The translations under genes and the position numbers were made by a program. A stretch of DNA of 64,000 nucleotides from a bacterium (GTDB lineage: Bacteria > Desulfobacterota > Binatia > HRBIN30 > CADEER01), in NCBI GenBank assembly GCA_030430165.1, contig JAUIGL010000008.1, positions 1 through 64,000 on the forward strand. Reading direction: 5' to 3'. This document shows positions 45,888 through 54,045 of the stretch, piece after piece. Positions within the stretch are counted from its first letter, which is position 1, and every line of letters begins with the position of its first letter. A model generated the notes under the pieces. It did not search any database. It worked only from the letters and a program-made list of their open reading frames with translations, and was not told where the DNA came from.

Positions 45888-48202
45888 TCGGGCGGGGAAA
45901 GGAATACGTCGAGCAGCGCGTCGAGGTGGGCGCCGTCTCCGGTGGCGCGCTGGTCCTCGACGAATGCCCGAACCGCGTCGGCGACCAGTCCGCGGGCGTC
46001 GTTGCCGAAGCTGGCGAGAGCGTCGTCGATCCACGCCGAGACCCGGCTGCGCAACGACGGATCCGCCGCGAGTTGCTGCGCCTTCGCGGCGAGCTCCGGC
46101 ATGAAGGTCTCGGCGAAATAGAGGCGCTTGTCGAGCGGCACCAGGCCCGAGACACGCAGTGCGAACGCGGGGAGATCGACATCGATCCTCGCCAGCATTT
46201 GCAACGTAAAGTCGTCGGCGATTCTACGCGCGATCTCGTTGGTCGCGCGCTTCTGCTCCGCATAGGCGGCGGCATCGGCATCCGGCCCGAGCGTCTCGCT
46301 CGACGGTACCTCGACGTACACCTTGTTCTTCGGCTCGGTACCGGATGGCCGAATGATGACGCGTGCTCCGTTCTCCAGCCTGAAGACGATCACGTCGCGC
46401 GAAGCGCGATCGGTCTCGGACAAGATCGGGCCGTGGATCCCCTGCGGGTCGAGATGATCGGTGACGCCGGCAACCTTCCAATCGAGCACCGCCGCCGACG
46501 GATCCTCGCGCAGGGAGCGCTGGATCTTCTTGATCGCCTCCAAGCCGTCGGCACCCGTCATCACCATCGAGGTCAGGTGGTTCGCATAGTAGCCGTGTTG
46601 GCGGTGAATGCTCTCGAGGTACTCGGGCACGGTGCTGCCGTTCTTGCGTTGCATCGCCGCCAACTCGGCCAGCAGCACAGCCGCGCCCGCCGCATCCTTG
46701 TCGCGAACTTCGGCGGTCACCAACACACCGTGGCTCTCCTCGACGCCGATGATGAAGTCGTCGAGCGTCGCCTGGATGCCGTGGCGCCGCAGCGGCTGCG
46801 GCCGCGGGTCGTCGGGCCCGGGCGGAAACTCGATCTGCTCGAGAATGCAACCGTGATACTTGAAGCCCACCAGCAGGTCGCCGATCAGGTTGCCGCCGAC
46901 GCTCTCGGCAATCGGCCGCAACAGCTCGGTCGTCACCTCGGTCTTGATGACCAACGGGTTCGCCGGCAGGCGCCCCTGCTCCGCCAGCTGGGCGAGCTTG
47001 TAGTGCGCCACCAGCACGGCAATCTCGTTGCCGTTGAGAAACTGGTAGTCGCCGGTCGCCGTCCGCGCACAAATTCCGATGCGGTCGGCGTCGGGATCAC
47101 ACGCCATGACTAGATCCGCCGCCTCGCGGCGAGCCACCTCGATGCCCATCTGCATCGACTCGGGCACTTCCGGGTTCGGCGCACGAAACGGAACCGCCGG
47201 GAAGCGCCCGTCGTGTGTCGACTGCTCGGCGACCGGAATCACATCGAACCCCGACTGCGCCAGCACCGCGCCGACCGAGGAGTCGCCCGCGCCGTGCAGG
47301 GGAGTAAAGACGATCTTCGCATCGTGGACGTCGGGATTCAGCGCCTGTCGCGCGTTCACCTCGAGATAGCGTTGGTGAACCGTCGGCGGAATCTCGAACA
47401 CCAGGCCGCGTTCGCGCGCTTTGACTAACGGCATGCGCTTGAGCGAAGTGGCGCGTTCGACGCGCTTGGCCATGTCTTCGTCGTTGGGCGGCACTTCCTG
47501 GCCACCGAACTGGTTGTAGAACTTGCCGCCGTTATCGTCCGGGTGATTGTGCGAAGCGGAAATGTTGAGACCGCCGTGCGCGCCGAGCTCGCGGATGGCG
47601 AACGACAGCTCGGGGGTCGAGACATAGAGATCCGTGTTCTCGGCGGGGACGTGCACCCGGACACCGTTGCCGGCATAGACCTCCGCCGCGATCATCGCAA
47701 AATCGCGCGACGACTTGCCGAGCACGGGGTTGCCGAGATCGGCATTGTAGACGCGGCGCAGATCGTAGAACTGGCGAACGTCGTAGACGATCACGACCGA
47801 GAGGTCCTGATCCGGGAATCGGTCGCGCAGGTACTCGATGTGCCCCTGCACCGATCCGGCGAGCGACAGCGGATTGAACCGGTTGGTGCCGATGCCGACC
47901 GGACCGCGCCGGCCGCCGGTCCCGAACGGCAGAACGCGGTAGAAGCTGTCGAGCAGCACCGACCACTGCCGCTGCTGCGCCAACCATTCGATCTGGGCGC
48001 GGGTCTCGTGCGAGATGGCGAACCAATCGCGCAAGTTGGCGAGCGCTGCCTGTTTGTGTCCTTCAGCGACGCTGAGGTCGGCGAAGCCGGCGCTGACTCG
48101 CCGCAGGAGATCCTCGCGCGCTTCGGCATCGGGCGAGGAGGAGAGGTCTTCCGGACGCAGGCGGATGGTCTCGACCGCGTCGTCGCTGGATTGGGACGGC
48201 AT
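45878..48202 (-). CDS. Large alpha-D-phosphohexomutase
   Basis: 774 residues from ATG 48202 (TTG 48226 is the alternative), longer than usual 450-600 because of an N-terminal ~130-residue helical region and a C-terminal helical extension (~690-774). Catalytic phosphoserine loop LNISASHNHPDDNGGKFYNQ, Mg loop ACDPDADRIGI, sugar loop GVEESHGVL and phosphate loop RPSGTEPKNKVYVE are all present. Interconverts hexose 1- and 6-phosphates in the cytosol. Same operon as yvcK-like, 31 bp apart. Confidence 0.93.
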   Translation of the reverse strand: MPSQSSDDAVETIRLRPEDLSSSPDAEAREDLLRRVSAGFADLSVAEGHKQAALANLRDWFAISHETRAQIEWLAQQRQWSVLLDSFYRVLPFGTGGRRGPVGIGTNRFNPLSLAGSVQGHIEYLRDRFPDQDLSVVIVYDVRQFYDLRRVYNADLGNPVLGKSSRDFAMIAAEVYAGNGVRVHVPAENTDLYVSTPELSFAIRELGAHGGLNISASHNHPDDNGGKFYNQFGGQEVPPNDEDMAKRVERATSLKRMPLVKARERGLVFEIPPTVHQRYLEVNARQALNPDVHDAKIVFTPLHGAGDSSVGAVLAQSGFDVIPVAEQSTHDGRFPAVPFRAPNPEVPESMQMGIEVARREAADLVMACDPDADRIGICARTATGDYQFLNGNEIAVLVAHYKLAQLAEQGRLPANPLVIKTEVTTELLRPIAESVGGNLIGDLLVGFKYHGCILEQIEFPPGPDDPRPQPLRRHGIQATLDDFIIGVEESHGVLVTAEVRDKDAAGAAVLLAELAAMQRKNGSTVPEYLESIHRQHGYYANHLTSMVMTGADGLEAIKKIQRSLREDPSAAVLDWKVAGVTDHLDPQGIHGPILSETDRASRDVIVFRLENGARVIIRPSGTEPKNKVYVEVPSSETLGPDADAAAYAEQKRATNEIARRIADDFTLQMLARIDVDLPAFALRVSGLVPLDKRLYFAETFMPELAAKAQQLAADPSLRSRVSAWIDDALASFGNDARGLVADAVRAFVEDQRATGDGAHLDALLDVFLSPPEAA

Positions 48203-48233
48203 TCGAAAACTACTACCCGGAAGCAAGTCGCGA

Positions 48234-49217
48234 TCAAAGCCCGCAGTTGCCGGCGTCGAGCTCGTCGAAGAGATCCACCAGGGCGCGCGCGGTGCGCTCC
48301 GGATCGTGCCGAACCAGCGGGAACGAGGACAGGATGTCGCGTCGCCAGACGCGGAGCCCCATCGCCCGCAGGCGATCCTGGTCGACTTCTACCGGCACCG
48401 AGCTCTCCGACTCGTAGAGCTTCTGGACGTCGGCCGGGACCGGATCGTCGTGCACCAGAACCGCGTCGGGCATGCGCTTCGCGTACTTGGCGATCTCCTC
48501 GACATGGCGCGACGCCGAAAAGTGGTCGGTCTCACCGTGCTTGGTCATCAGGTTGACGACGTAGACGAACGGCGCGCGCGAGCGCTGGATCGCTTCGGGT
48601 ATCCCTTCGACCAGCAGGTTGGGGATCGTCGACGTGTAGAGATCTCCCGGCGCGAGAACCAGGTAGTCGCAGCGTTCGATGGTCGCCGCCGCTTCCGGAT
48701 TCGCCATTGCCGGCGGCTCGAGGCTGATCGCCGAGATCGCAATCTCTGCTGGCGAGGCGGTGGCAACGCCGCGGGCGTCGATATTCGCCTCGCCGTCGAT
48801 CACCTGCCCGTTGCTCAGTCGCGCCCGCAGGTGAGAGTGGTCCCAGGTGACCGGGAGGACTCGTCCGCGGATCTTCAGGATTCTGCCGATCGCATCGACC
48901 GCTTCCTTCTCAGAGCCCAGGGCCTTGGCGAGGGCGAGGAAGAAGAGGTTGCCGAAGTTGCGCCCCTCGAGAGGGGGTTCGTCGAATCGGAACGAGAACA
49001 AATCGCGCAGCACCTCCGATTCGTCGGACAGTGCAACCAGGCAGCGCCGCAGATCGCCCGGAGGCAACACACCGAAGGCGTCGCGCAGGACTCCCGAGTC
49101 GCCACCCGAATCCATCATCGTGACGATCGAGCAGAGATCGAGCGGGTGATCGCGCAGCCCCATCAAGACGTTGAAGCTGCCGGTGCCGCCACCAACGAGG
49201 ACCAGCGTCGGGTTCAC
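48234..49217 (-). CDS. yvcK: YvcK/CofD-like gluconeogenesis factor
   Basis: 327 residues from GTG 49217. Begins PTLVLVGGGTGSFNVLMGLR, followed by SIVTMMDSGGDSGVLRDAFG, GRNFGNLFFLALAKALG and LAPGDLYTSTIPNLLVEGIP, all characteristic of YvcK. In Bacillus YvcK binds UDP-sugars and links central carbon flux to cell-wall synthesis; pairing with a phosphohexomutase fits that role. Confidence 0.92.
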   Translation of the reverse strand: MNPTLVLVGGGTGSFNVLMGLRDHPLDLCSIVTMMDSGGDSGVLRDAFGVLPPGDLRRCLVALSDESEVLRDLFSFRFDEPPLEGRNFGNLFFLALAKALGSEKEAVDAIGRILKIRGRVLPVTWDHSHLRARLSNGQVIDGEANIDARGVATASPAEIAISAISLEPPAMANPEAAATIERCDYLVLAPGDLYTSTIPNLLVEGIPEAIQRSRAPFVYVVNLMTKHGETDHFSASRHVEEIAKYAKRMPDAVLVHDDPVPADVQKLYESESSVPVEVDQDRLRAMGLRVWRRDILSSFPLVRHDPERTARALVDLFDELDAGNCGL

Positions 49218-49271
49218 GACGACCTTCGCGGAGCCGCCGGCGGTCGCAAGCGCCGCCCTCGCTTCGGGTTT

Positions 49272-50396
49272 CTATCCAGCGTCGTCGATCGCCTCGTTGA
49301 TGAGGTCTACGGTTCGCCCAAACAGCTGGGCTCCCAGCCCCGAGGTCGCCTCGAGCTGAAAATAAGCCGCGTAGCCCCGGCTCTCGTCGATCCACGGAAA
49401 TGCGCCATACGCCCCCGGATCCCAGGTGACGTCCGGTTCCGTCCGATCGAGCCACCAGCCCAGCCCGTATCCGCCGGTACCGCCGTCCGTGCTGCCGCCG
49501 TATGCATCGAAGATGCGGTCCGTATGCATCCGGCGAATCGCTTCTTCGGAGAGCACCCGCTGGTCGCCGCAAACGCCGCCGCGCAGATGCATCAGAAGCA
49601 GCTTTCCGTAGTCGCCAATCGTCGAGTAGGCACCGCCCTCGATGTTGGGATTGTCGGTTGCCATCAACACCGATGGGTCACCGTCGAAATCGTCGGGATA
49701 TCCGAACGGCGACGAGGAGGTGAGCTGGGTGAAATGGTTGTTGTAGGCGAGCACTTCCAGCCCACAGGGCTCGACGTAGATCTCGTCGATCAGCTCCGCC
49801 CAGCTCTTGCCGGAGACGACCTCGGCGACCCCTCCCGCCAACTGCCATTGGCCGCCGCCGTAGTTGAACTGGGTGTCCGGCTCGACGATGTCGTCGTCGT
49901 CGCGGTCGGTCGCGAAAATGGTTCGCGCGCAATCCTCGAGCGTGCCCCGCGCCAGATACTGGCAAAGGTAGGGCGCGTACGCCGGGTTCTGAGTCAGCGA
50001 CACCAGCCCCGAGCTATTGGAGACCAACTGCGCCGGCGTCAGCGTCGGGTTGTGCTCGCCCCAGCCGACGACATCGATGATCGGCTCGTCGATGTCGAGC
50101 AGCTCCTCGTCCTGGAGGCGCAGCAAGACGCCGGCACTGATCATTTTGCTGGCCGAGGCGATCAGCGAAATGCGATCGTCGGTGAAAGCCCCGAAGCTGC
50201 GCTGGTAGATGACGCCGTAGTCGCGGTGCACGATGATCGCGCCGACCCCGTCGACTTCGTCGGTCTCATCGAGGAAGGCTTCCACCTCGGCCTCGGCAGC
50301 CGAAAAATCGAACTCGGGCGGCGACCCGCCGTCGTCGTCGCCGCACGCCGCCAAGAAGGTGGCGAGGATGAGGGACATTCCAACTCTCCACAACAT
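49272..50396 (-). CDS. Serine beta-lactamase-like hydrolase, lipoprotein
   Basis: 374 residues. Lipobox LAACGDDDGG (Cys18) anchors it in a membrane. SxxK motif Ser81-A-S-Lys84 (ISLIASASKMISAG) and FNYGGGQWQ as the YxN/YxG equivalent; GYGLGWWLDRTE near the third motif. Class C/esterase-type fold, of the group acting as esterases or peptidases instead of conferring antibiotic resistance. A strongly acidic linker follows the lipid anchor. GGAGG before the ATG supports the start. Confidence 0.88.
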   Translation of the reverse strand: MLWRVGMSLILATFLAACGDDDGGSPPEFDFSAAEAEVEAFLDETDEVDGVGAIIVHRDYGVIYQRSFGAFTDDRISLIASASKMISAGVLLRLQDEELLDIDEPIIDVVGWGEHNPTLTPAQLVSNSSGLVSLTQNPAYAPYLCQYLARGTLEDCARTIFATDRDDDDIVEPDTQFNYGGGQWQLAGGVAEVVSGKSWAELIDEIYVEPCGLEVLAYNNHFTQLTSSSPFGYPDDFDGDPSVLMATDNPNIEGGAYSTIGDYGKLLLMHLRGGVCGDQRVLSEEAIRRMHTDRIFDAYGGSTDGGTGGYGLGWWLDRTEPDVTWDPGAYGAFPWIDESRGYAAYFQLEATSGLGAQLFGRTVDLINEAIDDAG

Positions 50397-50499
50397 CCGC
50401 CCTCCCTACCAATCAATCCCGGCCCAGTCCACGCAAACCCGGTGGCGGTAGTGGGTCAGTTTGAGTGCCGGGCAGTGCCGAAGGCCGCGCCCTGGGGTC

Positions 50500-50615
50500 C
50501 CCCTCCTTACCAAGGAGGGGGTTAGGGGGTCACTGAGGCCGCAAGAAGCTTCTGTCTACAGGCCAGCGGCGGCTCCAGTTGACCCCCCTGAAGTCCCCCC
50601 TTGCCAAGGGGGGAC
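50500..50615. repeat. REPIN-like paired hairpin element in a 366-bp gap
   Basis: Two related hairpins in opposite orientation: CCCCCTCCTT-ACC-AAGGAGGGGG (50500-50522) and GTCCCCCCTT-GCC-AAGGGGGGAC (50593-50615). Their inner flanks (GGGGGTCA after the first, TGACCCCC before the second) are complementary, so the whole ~116 bp can fold on itself around ~50 nt. This is the architecture of REP doublets. The rest of 50397-50762 shows no gene. Confidence 0.75.
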
Positions 50616-50762
50616 GGAATTCGGGTTCGAGCCGTGCTCCGCGAGCAAACGCAGGTGCGAATCAAAAACTGCCCCACTACCCCGGTGGCAACCCTGGTCA
50701 GGATGCCGAATTCCTGCATTAACCACCCGAGGCGCAAGCCAGCGCGGCGGAGAGACGACGAC

Positions 50763-52628
50763 ATGCTTCAAGATAAGGCGGCATCGCTTCACCCGATCGG
50801 CCGTGGCGCCGAGCGGCGCGCCGTCTGCTGGGTCCCGGCGCTCGCGTTGCTCTGCGCCGCCGCCGTCTCGGCACAGGCGCCAAAGGCGCCTCCCACTCCG
50901 GTGCGCATCACCGTCGAACCCTTCGCCAGCCCGCTGCGCAGCGACAACCTCGCCGACTTCGGCGTCGCCGACATCGACCGCGACGGCAGGCTCGATCTGT
51001 TCACCTCCAACCACAACATGAGGGCGCAGCTGTACGTCGCCAGCGACGACCGCGGCTTCGTCGACGCCCTCTCCCGGCTCGGGCTCGACGCCGACCCCGA
51101 GCTTCCCGGAATCGAAGCCTCGCTCGCGGCGCCCGATACGACGCCGGCGGGACTTCACGTCTACTTCGACGAGGAACGCCTGCGAGTCCGGGCGACGGCC
51201 GCTCCTGGAGAAGCGCCGCCGAGCTTCGCCGGCGTGCTGCACTTCGCAAAACCCGTCCAATTCGAATCCGAGGGCGGGGTGCGCATTGGCGGCGGCGCAC
51301 GGCCGAAAGCCGTTGCGGAGCTGGCGTTCGAAACCGAAGGAGAGGGACTTCTCACCATCGAGCCCTGGTTTCCAAAACACGAAATCGAGTTGCGCCTCGA
51401 TGCCGGCACGCCACTCGACCGGGTCTTCCTCGGCCAACAGGGGAGATCTCCGACCGCACGCGAAGTCCTGTTGCGGCAGGTCGACCGGCACGGCCTGGCC
51501 TGGGCTGACTACGACGGCGACGAGGATCTCGACGTGTTCATCAGCCGTGGCGCGATGGTCGGCATGGCACCGGCCACGCTGGGCGACGAGCTCTTCCGCA
51601 ACAGCGAGGGCCGATACCACAACGTCTTCGACCGCTCGGGAATCCGCAAGCGCCGCGGTCGCGCCCGTCGCGTCGAGTGGGTCGACTTCGATCTCGACGG
51701 CAGACTCGACCTCTACGTCGGCAACACCGACAGCCCCAACCGTCTCTGGCGACAGAACGAAGATGGAACCTTCAGCGACGTCACCGAGCAACACCAGCTC
51801 GGCCTGCGCCAGGGCGAGGTCTTCCGCTGGTTCGACGTCGACTCGGACGGCGATCCCGACCTGCTCGCCGCGATCCCCGGCTACGCGTCCCTCTTGTTCG
51901 TCAACGAGGGCGGCCGGTTCACCAAGCGAGCTCTGGAGAGTTGTCCGACCAACAATCCGTCGCACCTGGCGCTCGCCGACTTCGACGGCGACGGCGACGT
52001 CGACGTGTTCGTCGCCGACGCTCAGACGAACCGACTCTTCGTCGCCGACGCCGACGGCTTCACCGGAACCGAGGCGATCAAGGTCGGCCTGCCCGGACGC
52101 AGCGCAACCGCGAACTGGGTCGATTTCGACAACGACGGTCTTCTCGACATCCACCTGGTGCCCGGCGGAGTGCGCCGTCAGGTGCCCGGCGGGCGTTTCC
52201 TCTTCGCCGGCAACCTGGTCGAGGGGCGCCCCCGACTGGCGCGCTGCGCTTGGATCGATCTGGACGACGACGGCGATCGCGATCCGCTGTGCGAGGTCAG
52301 TCGCGAGGGTCTCGTGGTCGAGCACAGCGCCGCTACGAACCAGAGCGGCAGCGGGCACTGGCTGCAGATCGACCTCGTCGGCAAGCGCGGCAACCGCCAA
52401 GCGATCGGCGCGTCCCTGCTGATCGAACAGGGCGAACGACGCGTGCGCCACGTCGTCGGCGAAGCGGAAGGCGCGCACTGGTCCCAGGGGCACTACCGAA
52501 TCTACGCCGGCCTTGGCGCGCACCCCGAACCCGTTGCTCTCACGATTCGCTGGCCCGGCGGATCGAAGCGCCGGATCGAATCGGTCGCCCCCGACCAGCG
52601 CATCGAGGTGAAATACGATGTCGAGTGA
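50763..52628 (+). CDS. CRTAC1-like FG-GAP/VCBS protein with ASPIC/UnbV domain
   Basis: 621 residues from ATG 50763 (GGAGAG eight bases upstream). Signal peptide to ~36 (AVSAQA), then repeated FG-GAP/VCBS calcium motifs: DFGVADIDRDGRLDLFTSNH, ADYDGDEDLDVFISRG, VDFDLDGRLDLYVGNT, ADFDGDGDVDVFVAD, VDFDNDGLLDIHLV. The C-terminus (YRIYAGLGAHPEPVALTIRW) is an ASPIC/UnbV domain. Secreted beta-propeller, probably for adhesion or matrix interaction. Overlaps the MFS gene by 11 nt. Confidence 0.92.
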   Translation: MLQDKAASLHPIGRGAERRAVCWVPALALLCAAAVSAQAPKAPPTPVRITVEPFASPLRSDNLADFGVADIDRDGRLDLFTSNHNMRAQLYVASDDRGFVDALSRLGLDADPELPGIEASLAAPDTTPAGLHVYFDEERLRVRATAAPGEAPPSFAGVLHFAKPVQFESEGGVRIGGGARPKAVAELAFETEGEGLLTIEPWFPKHEIELRLDAGTPLDRVFLGQQGRSPTAREVLLRQVDRHGLAWADYDGDEDLDVFISRGAMVGMAPATLGDELFRNSEGRYHNVFDRSGIRKRRGRARRVEWVDFDLDGRLDLYVGNTDSPNRLWRQNEDGTFSDVTEQHQLGLRQGEVFRWFDVDSDGDPDLLAAIPGYASLLFVNEGGRFTKRALESCPTNNPSHLALADFDGDGDVDVFVADAQTNRLFVADADGFTGTEAIKVGLPGRSATANWVDFDNDGLLDIHLVPGGVRRQVPGGRFLFAGNLVEGRPRLARCAWIDLDDDGDRDPLCEVSREGLVVEHSAATNQSGSGHWLQIDLVGKRGNRQAIGASLLIEQGERRVRHVVGEAEGAHWSQGHYRIYAGLGAHPEPVALTIRWPGGSKRRIESVAPDQRIEVKYDVE

Positions 52629-53991
52629 GCCCACCGGCAAACCAATCACCCGGGAGCAGGAGCCACCCTACCCCGCCGAGTCCTACGCCTGGTACGTCGT
52701 CGGCGTGTTGATGGTGATCTACGTCTTCTCATTCGTCGACCGGCAGATCCTCAGCCTCCTGGTCGGCCCGATGCGGCGCGACCTCGACCTCAGCGACACC
52801 CAGGTGAGCTTGCTGATGGGCACGACTTTCGCCCTCTTCTACACCGTGTGCGGAATTCCGATCGGCCGCCTCGCCGATTCGCGCAGTCGCCGCGGGCTGA
52901 TTGCGATCGGGGTGCTCGTCTGGAGCGTGATGACCGCCGGCTGCGGGCTGGCGCGACACTACTGGCAGCTACTGCTGCTGCGGATCGGTGTCGGAGTCGG
53001 CGAAGCCACGTTGTCGCCTTCCGCGTATTCTCTGATCAGCGACTCCTTCCCACCGCAGCGTCTGGCGACCGCAATCAGCGTTTACTCGATGGGGATCTAC
53101 ATCGGTTCCGGCTTGGCCTACCTGCTCGGCGGCATTGTCGTCGGCGCGGTCGCCGGCGAGTCGGAGATCTCCTTGCCGATCGTCGGTTCGATCCGCGCCT
53201 GGCAGATCGTCTTCCTGGTCGTCGGCCTGCCCGGCATCGTTCTGACCCTGGCTCTGTTGACCGTCCGCGAGCCAGTGCGCCGCGGAGTCATCGCCGGCGC
53301 CGCAACGTCGAGCGTGCCGGTGCGCGAGGTCGCCGACTACATGCGCGCCAACTGGAAGACGTTCGCATGCCACAACGTCGGCTTCGCGCTGCTGTCGTTC
53401 TCGAGCTACGGAAGCGGCGCCTGGATCCCCGAGTTCCTGCAACGCACGCACTCGGTTTCGGCGCGCGACGCCGGGATCTGGTTCGGCACCATCGTAATGC
53501 TCTCCGGCACCGCCGGCATCGTCTTCGGCGGCCGGTTCGCCGACTGGCTGGCGAGCCGCGGACGCACGGACGCCAAGATGGCGTCCGGACTGACCGCCGC
53601 GATCGCGTGGCTGCCGGCCGGGATCCTGTTTCCCCTGGTCGACGACCTGCGCTCGGCACTGCTCCTGCTCACCCTGGCGAGCTTCACCTCGAGCATGCCG
53701 TTCGGCTGTGCGGCGGCGGCAATCCAGGAGATGATGCCGAACCGAATGCGCGGTCAGGCCTCCGCCGTATACTTGTTCGTCATCAACCTGATCGGCCTCG
53801 GCCTCGGTCCGACCGCCGTCGCGCTGTGTACCGACTACCTGTTCGCCGACGATTCCGCCTTGCGCTACTCGCTCCTGATCGTCGCCACGCTGGCCCATCT
53901 GATGGCGGCCGTCCTGCTGTGGCTGGGCCTGGCCCAGTTTCGCGCCAGCCTCACCAGGCTCGAGCGCTGGCTGTCCCTGGAGGCGCGCTGA
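52618..53991 (+). CDS. MFS transporter, spinster-like
   Basis: 457 residues, twelve predicted helices. SFVDRQILSLLVGPMRRDLD with the MFS-type first helix end, GTTFALFYTVCGIPIGRLAD with motif A (GRLADSRSRR), and RIGVGVGEATLSPSAYSLIS in helix 5 are typical of spinster-type proteins that move lipids or organic solutes. Overlap with the CRTAC1-like gene implies one transcript. Confidence 0.92.
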   Translation: MSSEPTGKPITREQEPPYPAESYAWYVVGVLMVIYVFSFVDRQILSLLVGPMRRDLDLSDTQVSLLMGTTFALFYTVCGIPIGRLADSRSRRGLIAIGVLVWSVMTAGCGLARHYWQLLLLRIGVGVGEATLSPSAYSLISDSFPPQRLATAISVYSMGIYIGSGLAYLLGGIVVGAVAGESEISLPIVGSIRAWQIVFLVVGLPGIVLTLALLTVREPVRRGVIAGAATSSVPVREVADYMRANWKTFACHNVGFALLSFSSYGSGAWIPEFLQRTHSVSARDAGIWFGTIVMLSGTAGIVFGGRFADWLASRGRTDAKMASGLTAAIAWLPAGILFPLVDDLRSALLLLTLASFTSSMPFGCAAAAIQEMMPNRMRGQASAVYLFVINLIGLGLGPTAVALCTDYLFADDSALRYSLLIVATLAHLMAAVLLWLGLAQFRASLTRLERWLSLEAR

Positions 53992-54045
53992 CCGAGTCCC
54001 GCCACCACGTTTGCTTCCGAGCCGGAGCCGCAATATTTTTCCGGC

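Noticed and set aside
48015-50525. 836-residue plus-strand frame opposite yvcK and the serine hydrolase
   Set aside because: Antisense shadow; both minus-strand genes have complete family motifs.
50556-52649. 697-residue minus-strand frame opposite the CRTAC1-like gene
   Set aside because: Val/Ala/Asp-rich complement of the FG-GAP repeats, no independent features.
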